Shown piece after piece: positions 1 to 7,450 of a DNA stretch of 64,000 nucleotides. Position 1 is the first letter of the stretch; every line of letters starts with the position of its first letter. Position numbers and translations under genes: made by a program. Under the pieces are notes generated by a model. That model was not told the DNA's origin. It searched no databases and saw only the letters and a list, made by a program, of their open reading frames with translations. The DNA is from Microlunatus kandeliicorticis (GTDB lineage: Bacteria; Actinomycetota; Actinomycetes; Propionibacteriales; Propionibacteriaceae): NCBI RefSeq assembly GCF_014137855.1, contig NZ_JACGWT010000001.1:992001-1056000 (forward strand). Reading direction: 5' to 3'.

Positions 1-1
1 C

Positions 2-1960
2 CGGCTGCCCGAGGAGACCCGGCGCTCGGTGATGACCGACCTGTTCAGCCCGCGTCAGGGGATCGGGCTCAGCTTCCTACGCAACCCCATGGGCGCCTCG
101 GACTTCGCCACCGACTCCTACAGCTACGACGACCAGCCGGCCGGGCAGACCGACCCGAGGTTGCGCGACTTCAGCATCGCCCGCGACGAGCAGGCGGTCA
201 TCCCGCGGCTGCGGGAGGCCCGCCGGATCAACCCCGGACTGACGCTGATGGGGACGCCGTGGTCACCGCCCGGCTGGATGAAGACCTCCGACTCGATGGT
301 CACCGGGACGCTGCTCCCGCAGTACGCGAAGACCTACGCCCGCTACTTCGTGAAATACCTCGAGGCCTACCGGGCGGCGGGGCTGCCGGTGCAGTACGTC
401 AGCGCCCAGAACGAGCCGCTCTACGAGCCGGCCACCTACCCGGGGATGAGCTTCACGGCCGACCAGGAGGCGGCGTTCATCGGGCGGGACCTCGGTCCGG
501 CCCTCGCCCGGGCCGGGCTGGGGACCAAGATCCTCGGCTACGACCACAACTGGGACGTCCCCGCCTACCCCGAACAGCTGCAGGCCGACCGGCGTGCCGC
601 CCGCTACGTCCCCGGGACGGCCTGGCACTGCTACGGCGGCGACGTCGGCGCGCAGTCGGTCGCGCACAACGACTACCCGCGGGCGCAGGCGTTCGAGACC
701 GAGTGCTCGGGCGGGACCTGGCAGGGGACCGACACCCAGGCGTTCGCGGCCACCATGCAGACCCTGATCGGGGTGCCGCGGAACTGGGGCCAGTCGGTGG
801 TGCTGTGGAACGTCGCCCTCGACGACCGGCGCGGGCCGCAGAACCACGGCTGCGACACCTGTCGCGGGCTGGTCACCGTGCACGACGACGGCACCGTGAC
901 CAAGGAACTCGACTACTGGGCGCTGGCCCAGGCCAGTCGGTTCGTCCGTCCCGGCGCGGTCCGGATCGCCTCCTCCGAGCCGGCGCTGCCGGCCGGCAGC
1001 ACCGGCCTCAGCGACGTCGCGTTCACCAACCCCGACGGCAGCCAGGCGGTGATCGTCTTCAACGGCGGGACGACCGCCGCCGACCTCACCCTGCGGGTCG
1101 GCGGCCGGCACGTCAGCACCAGCCTGGCCGCCGGCGCCGCGGCCACCTACACGTTCCGTGCTCCGGCCGGGGTCCGGCCGGCCGGGGACGCCCGGCTCGG
1201 GTGGACCGACCTCGACCTCGGCCGCGCACCCGCGGGGACGCCGACCGGGCGGTACACGCTGAGCGTCGGTCCGGCGCTGCTCGACCAGCTCGACCAGGTG
1301 CGGGTCGGCGACCGCTGGCTGGTGATGTCCCGGCCGTACGGGTCGCAGCTGGTCGCGCCGGCCAGCACCGCGCTGAGCCGCACCGGCTGGCAGGTGACCG
1401 CCTCGGCGAGCGACCCGGACTCCCCGGTGGCCAACCTGCTCGACGGCGACCTGTCCACCCGGTGGAGCTCCGGCACCGGACAGGTGCCGGGGATGTCGTT
1501 GACGGTCGACCTGGGCGCCGCCCGGACGTTCAGCCAGCTGGTGCTCGACAGCGGGACGAGCGTCGGGGACTACCTCCGCGGCTACGAGCTGCAGACCTCC
1601 CCGGACGGCTCCGCCTGGACCACGGTGGCCCGCGGTCAGGGCACCGGGCCGGTGACCACGGTGGCGCTGCCCCGGACCACCGCGCGCTACCTCAGGATCG
1701 TCAGCACCGAGAGCTCGGGCAGCTGGTGGTCGGTGGCCGAGCTCAACCTGCGGGAGGCGTCCGGCACGGTGCGGCAGACCAGCCGCGGCACGCTGCGGCG
1801 TGACAGCGCCCGGCTGCCCGACGGGACGCGGGTGCAGGCGGCGCTCAACGCCGGCCGCTCGACCGCCCGGGTGGCGATCCCCGTCGCCGGCTTCGACTAC
1901 CGCTACACCCTGCCCGCCGGGGCCGCGGTCACCTTCGCCGAGCGTCCGGTCACCGGCTGA
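2..1960 (+). CDS. Glycoside hydrolase family 30 enzyme with discoidin (F5/8C) domain, 5' end outside window
   Basis: The reading frame is open from the first bases, so the N-terminus lies upstream; 652 residues are visible. The start of the visible part (FSPRQGIGLSFLR, MGASDF) matches the GH30 (glucosylceramidase / beta-1,6-glucanase / xylanase) barrel. The likely acid/base Glu is in SAQNEP (codon 413-415) and the likely nucleophile Glu in FETECSGG (codon 701-703). After the barrel and a beta domain comes a discoidin-type carbohydrate-binding domain (about 1381-1760, with the typical LLDGDLSTRW and DLGA motifs), then a short C-terminal beta segment. It is probably secreted, but the signal peptide is not visible. 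Family assignment is firm; substrate is not. Confidence 0.88.
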   Translation, partial: RLPEETRRSVMTDLFSPRQGIGLSFLRNPMGASDFATDSYSYDDQPAGQTDPRLRDFSIARDEQAVIPRLREARRINPGLTLMGTPWSPPGWMKTSDSMVTGTLLPQYAKTYARYFVKYLEAYRAAGLPVQYVSAQNEPLYEPATYPGMSFTADQEAAFIGRDLGPALARAGLGTKILGYDHNWDVPAYPEQLQADRRAARYVPGTAWHCYGGDVGAQSVAHNDYPRAQAFETECSGGTWQGTDTQAFAATMQTLIGVPRNWGQSVVLWNVALDDRRGPQNHGCDTCRGLVTVHDDGTVTKELDYWALAQASRFVRPGAVRIASSEPALPAGSTGLSDVAFTNPDGSQAVIVFNGGTTAADLTLRVGGRHVSTSLAAGAAATYTFRAPAGVRPAGDARLGWTDLDLGRAPAGTPTGRYTLSVGPALLDQLDQVRVGDRWLVMSRPYGSQLVAPASTALSRTGWQVTASASDPDSPVANLLDGDLSTRWSSGTGQVPGMSLTVDLGAARTFSQLVLDSGTSVGDYLRGYELQTSPDGSAWTTVARGQGTGPVTTVALPRTTARYLRIVSTESSGSWWSVAELNLREASGTVRQTSRGTLRRDSARLPDGTRVQAALNAGRSTARVAIPVAGFDYRYTLPAGAAVTFAERPVTG

Positions 1961-1970
1961 GCCCGGAGCG

Positions 1971-2050
1971 CTTCGACAGGCTCAGCGCGCGGGACCACGA
2001 CGGTGCCCTCGGCGCGCGGAGCCCGAGACGGTGCCCTGAGCCTGTCGAAG
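1971..2050. repeat. Inverted pair of CTGAGCCTGTCGAAG elements between convergent genes
   Basis: A 15-base element CTTCGACAGGCTCAG at 1971-1985 and its exact reverse complement at 2036-2050 flank 50 bases. They sit between the ends of the convergent GH30 and VOC genes, so a transcript from either side could fold into a 15-bp stem and might end there. The same element recurs at 9.5, 36.5 and 41.7 kb. Confidence 0.85.
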
Positions 2051-2065
2051 GGCAGGCGATCGACG

Positions 2066-2443
2066 TCAGCCCGCGGCGCCCGCCCGGTGTTCCACCAGCC
2101 CCACCAGGTTGCCCTCGGGATCGCGGACGAACGCCTGCCACTCGGCCGTGCCGGCCGGGCCGAGGGTGTCATCCTGGTGCTCGAAGATCACGTGGGGGTC
2201 GGACTCGACCACCTCGCCGCGGGCGCGGAGCCGGTCGACGGTGCCCACGACGTCGTCGACCGCGAGATAGAGCGTCGCGCTCGGCGCACCCTGCTCGAGC
2301 AGCAGCCGGACGCCGTCGAGGTCGAAGAACACCAGGCCCGGCGGGTCGAACGACGCCGTCGGCGGCACCCCGAGCAGATCGGCGTAGAAGGCGGTCGCCC
2401 GCGCGAGGTCGTCGGCGTGCTGGGCGATCTGGACCAGTCTCAT
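2066..2443 (-). CDS. VOC (glyoxalase/bleomycin-resistance fold) family protein
   Basis: A 125-residue single vicinal-oxygen-chelate domain. It opens with the usual beta strand and helix (VQIAQHADDLARATAFYADLLG) and ends with FVRDPEGNLVGLVEH, the typical C-terminal strand carrying a metal-ligand Glu. Members include glyoxalases, dioxygenases and resistance proteins; the substrate cannot be told here. The ATG has a GGGGAG ribosome site. It lies 31 bases behind the truncated aldehyde dehydrogenase gene and on the same strand, so it may be the last gene of the deoC operon. Confidence 0.85.
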   Translation of the reverse strand: MRLVQIAQHADDLARATAFYADLLGVPPTASFDPPGLVFFDLDGVRLLLEQGAPSATLYLAVDDVVGTVDRLRARGEVVESDPHVIFEHQDDTLGPAGTAEWQAFVRDPEGNLVGLVEHRAGAAG

Positions 2444-2474
2444 GGTCGGCTCCCCGGTGGTCGAAGCGGCCGTG

Positions 2475-3362
2475 TCAGTAGCTGCTGCCGGCGGCCAGCG
2501 AGACCGCGCCGGTGGGGTGCCAGACGGTCTTGATCTCCAGGAACGCCCGCAGCCGGGCGGTGCCGGGGGCCGCGGCGAAGTCCGGGACGCCGGCCGGTCG
2601 GTAGACCCGCTTGACCGTCTCGGCGGAGTCGGCCTGGCAGGCGGCGGCCAGCTCGTCGTCGAGACCGGTGAGGTCGAGCGCGTCGACGTCGGCGTGCCGG
2701 GCCAGGTGGGGCGCGAGCTCGGCGGCGCTGCCGGTCAGCACGTTGACCACCCCGCCGGAGACGTCGGAGGTGGCCAGCACCTCGGCGAGCGCGATCGCCG
2801 TGCAGGCGTCGGGTTCGGCGGCCACCACCACCGCGGCGTTGCCCCCGGCGAGCACCGGCGCGAGCACCGACACCAGCCCGAGCAGCGGGGCGCCGGTCGG
2901 GGCGAAGACGGCCACCACCCCGGTCGGCTCGGGCGCGGAGTAGCTGAAGTAGGGCGCGGAGACCGGGTTGGCCGAGCCGAACACCGCGGCCAGCTTGTCG
3001 GTCCAGCCCGCGTAGTGCACCAGTCGCTCGACCGCCGTCTGCACCTCGGCGGTCGCGGTCCGGGCGGCCGCCCCGGTGGTCGTGGTGATCAGCTCGACGA
3101 ACTGCGCGCTGCGGCCCTCGAGCATCTCGGCGATCCGGTAGATCACCTGGCCGCGGTTGTACGCGGTCGCCCCCGACCAGGCCGTGAATCCCTTGCGGGC
3201 GGCCGAGACCGCGTCCCGGGCGTCCTTGCGCGAGGCCTGCGCGGCGTTGGCCAGGAACCGTCCCTGGACGTCGGTCACCGGATAGGTGCGCCCCGACTCC
3301 GAGCGCGGGAACTTCCCACCCAGATAGAGCTTGTAGGTCTTGGGCACGGTCAGGTGGGTCAT
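2475..3362 (-). CDS. Truncated aldehyde dehydrogenase-family protein (no catalytic domain core)
   Basis: A 295-residue protein whose first 200 residues follow the aldehyde dehydrogenase NAD-binding half (KLYLGGKFPRSESGR near the N-terminus; helix motifs with PTGAPLLGLVSVLAPVLAGGN). Where normal enzymes continue into the ELGGK and GQxC catalytic segments it instead jumps to a short tail ending in FLEIKTVWHPTG. The catalytic Cys and Glu are therefore absent. Its ATG overlaps the stop of the upstream full-length enzyme (ATGA), which suggests tight coupling and equal dosage. It may be a partner or regulatory subunit of that enzyme. A catalytic role is unlikely. Length is about 60% of the family norm, with no sign of a frameshift. 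Confidence 0.82.
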   Translation of the reverse strand: MTHLTVPKTYKLYLGGKFPRSESGRTYPVTDVQGRFLANAAQASRKDARDAVSAARKGFTAWSGATAYNRGQVIYRIAEMLEGRSAQFVELITTTTGAAARTATAEVQTAVERLVHYAGWTDKLAAVFGSANPVSAPYFSYSAPEPTGVVAVFAPTGAPLLGLVSVLAPVLAGGNAAVVVAAEPDACTAIALAEVLATSDVSGGVVNVLTGSAAELAPHLARHADVDALDLTGLDDELAAACQADSAETVKRVYRPAGVPDFAAAPGTARLRAFLEIKTVWHPTGAVSLAAGSSY

Positions 3363-4846
3363 CGGTCCCCGTCCCGGCCGGTGCTCGCCGGACGGGCCAG
3401 CACCGGTTCGTCGTCGTCGTGCAGGTAGGCGCGCATGCCCGCCGGACCGCCCTCGCGGCCGAATCCGGACTCGCGGTAGCCGCCGAAGGCGGCGGTGGGG
3501 TCGAAGCGGTTGAAGGTGTTGTCCCACACCACGCCCGCACGGAGCCCGGCCGCCATCGCCATCGCCCGCGAGCCCTTCTCGGTCCAGACCCCGGCGCTCA
3601 AGCCGTACGGGGTGTTGTTGGCCTTGGCCAGCGCCTCCTCCGGCGTCCGGAAGGTCATCACCGACAGCACCGGTCCGAAGATCTCCTCCCGGGCGACCCG
3701 CATCGAGGGGCTGGCCTGCTCGAAGATCGTCGGCGCCAGGTACCAACCGCGGTCGGGCAGCGGGCAGGACGACGTCCACCGTTCCGCGCCCTCGGCGTCG
3801 CCGGCCTCCAGCAGCGCGGTGATCCGGTCCAGCTGGGCCGCGGAGTTGATCGCGCCGACGTCGGTGTTCTTGTCCATCGGGTCGCCGACCCGCAGCGTCT
3901 CCACCCGGCTCTTCAACCGGGCGAGGAACTCCTCGGCGACGGGTTCCTGCACCAGCAGCCGCGAACCGGCGCAGCACACCTGGCCCTGGTTGAAGAAGAT
4001 CCCGTTGACCACGCCCTCGACCGCCTGGTCCTGGGCCGCGTCGGCGAAGACGATGTTGGCGCCCTTGCCGCCCAGCTCGAGGGTGAACTTGCGGCCGGTG
4101 CCGGCCAGCCGGCGCTGGATCTGCCGGCCGACCGCGGTCGACCCGGTGAAGGCGACCTTGTCGAGCCCGGGATGATCGACCAGAGCCGCCCCGACGTCCC
4201 CGGCTCCGGGGACGATGTTGACCACGCCCGGCGGCAGGTCGGCGTCGGCGATGATCTCGGCCAGCACCAGGATCGACAGCGGCGTGGTCTCGGCGGGCTT
4301 GATCACCACCGTGTTGCCGGCGGCGAGCGCGGGCGCGATCTTCCAGGCGGCCATCAGCAGCGGGAAGTTCCACGGGATCACCTGCCCGGCCACGCCCAGC
4401 GGGCGCGGGCTGGGGCCGAGCCCGAGGTGCTCGAGCTTGTCGGCCCAGCCGGCGTGGCTGAAGAAGTGCTGGGCCGCGGTCGGGACGTCGAAGTCCCGGG
4501 TCTCCTTGATCGGCTTGCCGTTGTCGAGGCACTCGACCACCGCCAGCTCACGCGACCGCTCTGCGATGCCGCGGGCGATCCGGAACAGGTAGGCCCCGCG
4601 CTGGGCGCCGGTCAGCCGCGACCAGGGTCCGTCGAACGCGGTCCGGGCCGCGCGGACGGCGACGTCGAGGTCCTCCTCGGCGACGGTCGAGACCACGCTG
4701 AGCAGTTCGCCGGTCCCCGGGTTGACCGTCTCCAGGTCGGCGCCCTTGCCCTCGACGAACTCGCCGTCGATGTAGGGCAGGTAGCGGTCGCGGACCCGGC
4801 CGATCGCCGCCGACTCGGGAGCCGCCGCGTAGCTGAAGTCGATCAT
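3359..4846 (-). CDS. NAD(P)-dependent aldehyde dehydrogenase
   Basis: A 495-residue, full-length enzyme that oxidises an aldehyde to its acid. It has the cofactor motif PWNFPLL and KPAE, the general base Glu in LELGGKGAN, and the nucleophile Cys291 in GQVCCAG. The ATG is preceded by a strong AGGAGGAG ribosome site. It follows deoC by 18 bases and overlaps the truncated paralogue. Because DeoC releases acetaldehyde and glyceraldehyde 3-phosphate, acetaldehyde oxidation to acetate is the most natural role. That inference comes from context alone. Confidence 0.9.
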   Translation of the reverse strand: MIDFSYAAAPESAAIGRVRDRYLPYIDGEFVEGKGADLETVNPGTGELLSVVSTVAEEDLDVAVRAARTAFDGPWSRLTGAQRGAYLFRIARGIAERSRELAVVECLDNGKPIKETRDFDVPTAAQHFFSHAGWADKLEHLGLGPSPRPLGVAGQVIPWNFPLLMAAWKIAPALAAGNTVVIKPAETTPLSILVLAEIIADADLPPGVVNIVPGAGDVGAALVDHPGLDKVAFTGSTAVGRQIQRRLAGTGRKFTLELGGKGANIVFADAAQDQAVEGVVNGIFFNQGQVCCAGSRLLVQEPVAEEFLARLKSRVETLRVGDPMDKNTDVGAINSAAQLDRITALLEAGDAEGAERWTSSCPLPDRGWYLAPTIFEQASPSMRVAREEIFGPVLSVMTFRTPEEALAKANNTPYGLSAGVWTEKGSRAMAMAAGLRAGVVWDNTFNRFDPTAAFGGYRESGFGREGGPAGMRAYLHDDDEPVLARPASTGRDGDR

Positions 4847-4864
4847 GGTTCTCCTCCTGCCGCG

Positions 4865-5833
4865 TCAGTCGAGGCTGACGTAGTCGGCGCCCCAGTAGTG
4901 CCCGGCGCGCTGCGCCTGCCGCTGCATGATCAGGTCGTTGAGCACCGACGAGGCCCCGAACCGGAACCAGTGCGGGTCGAGCCACTCGGGTCCGGCGACC
5001 TCGTGGACCGCCACCAGGTAACGGATTGCGTCCTTGGTGGTGCGGATGCCGCCGGCCGGCTTGACCGCCCGCTGCTCACCGGTCAGCAGCTTCCAGTCGC
5101 GCACGGCCTGGAGCAGCACGTGGGTGACCGGGAGCGTGGCCGCCGGCGACACCTTGCCGGTCGAGGTCTTGACGAAGTCGGCGCCGGCGAGCAGGGCGAG
5201 CCAGGCGGCCCGCCGGACGTTGTCGTAGGTGGCGAGCTCGCCGGTCTCGAGGATGACCTTCAACCGAGCCCGCCCGGCGGCCTGCTTGATCGCCACGATC
5301 TGATCATGGACGAGCCCGTACCGCCCGGCCAGGAAGGCGCCGCGGTCGATCACCATGTCGACCTCGTCGGCACCGGCGGCCACCGCGAGCTCGGTGTCGG
5401 CGATCTTGACCTCGAGGCTGCTCCGGCCGGCCGGGAACGCGCTGGCCACCGAGGCGACCAGCACCCCGGAGTCGCCGAGGGTCTCCTTGGCCACCGCCAC
5501 CCGGTCGGGGTAGACGCAGACCGCGGCCGGTCGCGGGGTGTCCGGAGCACCCGCGTCGGGAGTCAACGCCTTGCGGCACAGGTTGACGATCTTGCCCGGG
5601 GAGTCCGCGCCCTCGAGCGTGGTCAGGTCGACCATCGCGATGGCCAGGTCGATCGCGGCGAGCTTGCTGTCCTTCTTGATCGAACGGGTGGCCAGGCCGG
5701 CTGCACGCTGCTCGAGACCGACCGGGTCGACCGCCGGCAGCCCCTCGAGGAACCGCCGCAGGGCGGCCTCGTCGGCGCCGGCCGGGGGCAGCCCGGTGGC
5801 AGGCTCGCTCGGGGTCCCGACTGCCGTGCTCAT
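4865..5833 (-). CDS. deoC: Deoxyribose-phosphate aldolase
   Basis: A 322-residue class I aldolase that splits 2-deoxyribose 5-phosphate into acetaldehyde and glyceraldehyde 3-phosphate, the last step of deoxynucleoside salvage. The Schiff-base Lys is Lys222 in FVKTSTGK, and a second active-site Lys is in AVKPAGGIRT. Other family motifs are VCVYP and EVDMVIDRG. It is longer than the E. coli enzyme (about 260 residues) because of an N-terminal extension typical of actinobacteria. The ATG has no ribosome site; a TAGGAT box lies exactly six bases before it, so the mRNA is probably leaderless. It heads the aldehyde dehydrogenase operon. The purine phosphorylase and phosphosugar mutase genes that would feed it lie at 29.6-32.2 kb. 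Confidence 0.95.
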   Translation of the reverse strand: MSTAVGTPSEPATGLPPAGADEAALRRFLEGLPAVDPVGLEQRAAGLATRSIKKDSKLAAIDLAIAMVDLTTLEGADSPGKIVNLCRKALTPDAGAPDTPRPAAVCVYPDRVAVAKETLGDSGVLVASVASAFPAGRSSLEVKIADTELAVAAGADEVDMVIDRGAFLAGRYGLVHDQIVAIKQAAGRARLKVILETGELATYDNVRRAAWLALLAGADFVKTSTGKVSPAATLPVTHVLLQAVRDWKLLTGEQRAVKPAGGIRTTKDAIRYLVAVHEVAGPEWLDPHWFRFGASSVLNDLIMQRQAQRAGHYWGADYVSLD

Positions 5834-5839
5834 TGCTCG

Positions 5840-5845
5840 ATCCTA
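5840..5845 (-). promoter_or_regulatory. -10 box of leaderless deoC promoter
   Basis: TAGGAT on the minus strand, six bases before the deoC ATG. With transcription starting at the A of ATG there would be no leader, which explains the absence of a ribosome site. Confidence 0.5.
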
Positions 5846-5899
5846 GCCAGGACCGACCGTCCGGTGACGGCTCGATCCCGTCGGGCGCAGGATGACGGG

Positions 5900-6364
5900 A
5901 TGAGCGGAGCAACGGGTGACGACGCGGACCCGGCGACGTCGACCGGGCCGATCGGGCGTCCGCACCACCTGGTGGTCGACTCGGCCGATCCTGCGCGGGC
6001 GGCCGCCTTCTGGTCCGCGCTGCTCGGCCGCCCGGTGACCTGGTCCGAGCAGGACTTCGTGGTGGTGGCGCCGGACGACACCAGCTCCGGGCTCGCCTTC
6101 CAGCGGGCCCCGGACCACCGCCGTCCGACCTGGCCCGACCCGGCCGTGCCGCAGCAGCTGCACCTCGACGTGATGGTCGACGACCTCGACGCCGCCGGCG
6201 CGGCGGTGCTGGCGCTCGGGGCCACCCGGCTGCCCGACCACGGCGGCACGGACGGACGGAGCGACGTCTACGCGGACCCGGACGGACACCCCTTCTGTCT
6301 GATCCGGCGGCCGGGGTGGGCACCGCCGGTCGGCCGGGCCGGAACTGTCGGCGGTCACGGCTAA
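5900..6364 (+). CDS. VOC family protein
   Basis: A 154-residue VOC-fold protein divergent from deoC. The domain spans about residues 16-140, with HHLVVDSADPARAAAFWSALLG at the start and DVYADPDGHPFCLI at the end. This is the form usual for actinobacterial glyoxalase-like proteins of unknown substrate. The ATG was chosen because CAGGAT lies six bases upstream (leaderless pattern) and because the domain begins shortly after it. The much longer open frame that runs upstream through the antisense of the dehydrogenases is a GC-composition artefact. No function can be assigned beyond the fold. Confidence 0.82.
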   Translation: MSGATGDDADPATSTGPIGRPHHLVVDSADPARAAAFWSALLGRPVTWSEQDFVVVAPDDTSSGLAFQRAPDHRRPTWPDPAVPQQLHLDVMVDDLDAAGAAVLALGATRLPDHGGTDGRSDVYADPDGHPFCLIRRPGWAPPVGRAGTVGGHG

Positions 6365-6382
6365 CGTCCGGCGAGCCGGTAG

Positions 6383-6415
6383 GACGCCGGCACGACGCCG
6401 GCACGACGCCGGCTG
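6383..6415. repeat. Three tandem 11-bp repeats (GACGCCGGCAC)
   Basis: Units at 6383, 6394 and 6405, each containing the palindrome GCCGGC, lie between the VOC stop and the DNA glycosylase start. The function is unknown. Confidence 0.7.
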
Positions 6416-6432
6416 GACGCAGGGGTGGGGAC

Positions 6433-7278
6433 ATGGGGCGACACCGGGTGGAGACCGAGGTGCGCGGGCCGTGGCGGCTCGACGTGAGCCGGGCGTTCTG
6501 GGAGGGCTTCAGCCCGAACCGGCTGCGCGACCAGGACGCGGGGTCCGCTCTGACCATGACCTTCCGCTCCGACACCGACTGGTCGCGGGTCGAGGCGGTC
6601 GTCCACCAGCAGGGGAGCAGCGCCGCGATCGAGGTCAGCGGTCCCGGTGACCTCGACGCCGCCGTCGAGCAGGTGCGTCGGGTGCTGGCCCTCGACGTCG
6701 ACGGGACCGGGTGGCCCGCCGTCGGTGTCCGCGACCCCGTGATCGGGGCCGCCCAGGCCGAGCTGCCGGGGCTGCGTCCGTGCGGCTTCTACTCGCCCTA
6801 CGAGGCCGCGGTCTGGTCGGTGCTGTCGCAGCGGGTGCGGATCACCCAGGCCGCGGCGCTGCGCGAGCGGATCACCCGCGAGCTCGGCGACGACGGAGCG
6901 TTCCCGGCTCCGGACAGGCTGCTCCGCGCCGGTCTCGACCTGCCCGGCCGGAAGAACGAGTACCTCGAGGCGGTGCTGGAGGCCGCGCTCGACGGCCGGC
7001 TCGCCGGCGCCGCGTTGCGGGCGGTCGACCCCGAGGTCGCGCTCGAGCAGGTCCGGGCGATCAAGGGCCTCGGTCCGTTCGCGGCCGAGCTGGTGGTGCT
7101 CCGCGGCGCCAACGCGCCGGACGTGCTCCCCACCCAGGAGAAGCGGCTCGCCGCCGAGGTCGCCGACCGCTACGGCGGGCGGCCGCTGGCCGAGGTCGGG
7201 GACGGCTGGCGACCGTTCCGCACCTGGGCCTCGGTGCACCTGCGAGCCCTGCGTGAGCGCGCCCGCACCGCGGCCTGA
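6433..7278 (+). CDS. AlkA-like DNA-3-methyladenine glycosylase family protein (HhH-GPD), catalytic Asp replaced
   Basis: A 281-residue protein of the base-excision HhH-GPD superfamily. It has an N-terminal beta domain, SPYEAAVWSVLSQRVRI at the start of the helical core, and the helix-hairpin-helix at about residue 210 (IKGLGPFAAEL). In E. coli AlkA the catalytic Asp238 follows this hairpin in LPDDY. Here the matching stretch is VLPTQEKRL, so the Asp position holds Gln235, with Glu236 next to it. Either Glu serves as the base or the enzyme is altered. The ATG at 6433 agrees with the beginning of the conserved region. Confidence 0.78.
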   Translation: MGRHRVETEVRGPWRLDVSRAFWEGFSPNRLRDQDAGSALTMTFRSDTDWSRVEAVVHQQGSSAAIEVSGPGDLDAAVEQVRRVLALDVDGTGWPAVGVRDPVIGAAQAELPGLRPCGFYSPYEAAVWSVLSQRVRITQAAALRERITRELGDDGAFPAPDRLLRAGLDLPGRKNEYLEAVLEAALDGRLAGAALRAVDPEVALEQVRAIKGLGPFAAELVVLRGANAPDVLPTQEKRLAAEVADRYGGRPLAEVGDGWRPFRTWASVHLRALRERARTAA

Positions 7279-7335
7279 GCTCCCGGTCCGCGATCGGGTG
7301 CTTCCCGACCGGGTCATCGATTCCGTCGTTGGTTC

Positions 7336-7365
7336 TTGACACGTCGGGTCGGCCGGCGGTTCGAT
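7336..7365 (+). promoter_or_regulatory. Promoter of the GH76 gene (-35 TTGACA, weak -10 TTCGAT)
   Basis: A perfect TTGACA at 7336-7341 is followed after 18 bases by TTCGAT at 7360-7365. Transcription would start near 7372, just before the LacI-type palindrome. Confidence 0.5.
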
Positions 7366-7374
7366 GGCGGGACG

Positions 7375-7390
7375 CTGGAAACGTTTTCAG
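7375..7390. promoter_or_regulatory. LacI-family operator candidate upstream of GH76
   Basis: CTGGAAACGTTTTCAG is a 16-base inverted repeat with seven of eight pairs matching and a central CG, the hallmark of LacI/GalR operators. It overlaps the predicted transcription start, a classic repression position. Confidence 0.72.
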
Positions 7391-7450
7391 CACGAGTGGT
7401 CCACGGACCGCCCACCCCTCACGCTCACCTCCACGGAAGCAGGTCGAGTC

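Noticed and set aside
2475-4532. 685-residue fused frame covering both aldehyde dehydrogenases
   Set aside because: The first half is an out-of-frame reading of the full-length enzyme. Only the part from 3362 down is the real truncated paralogue, with its own ATG.
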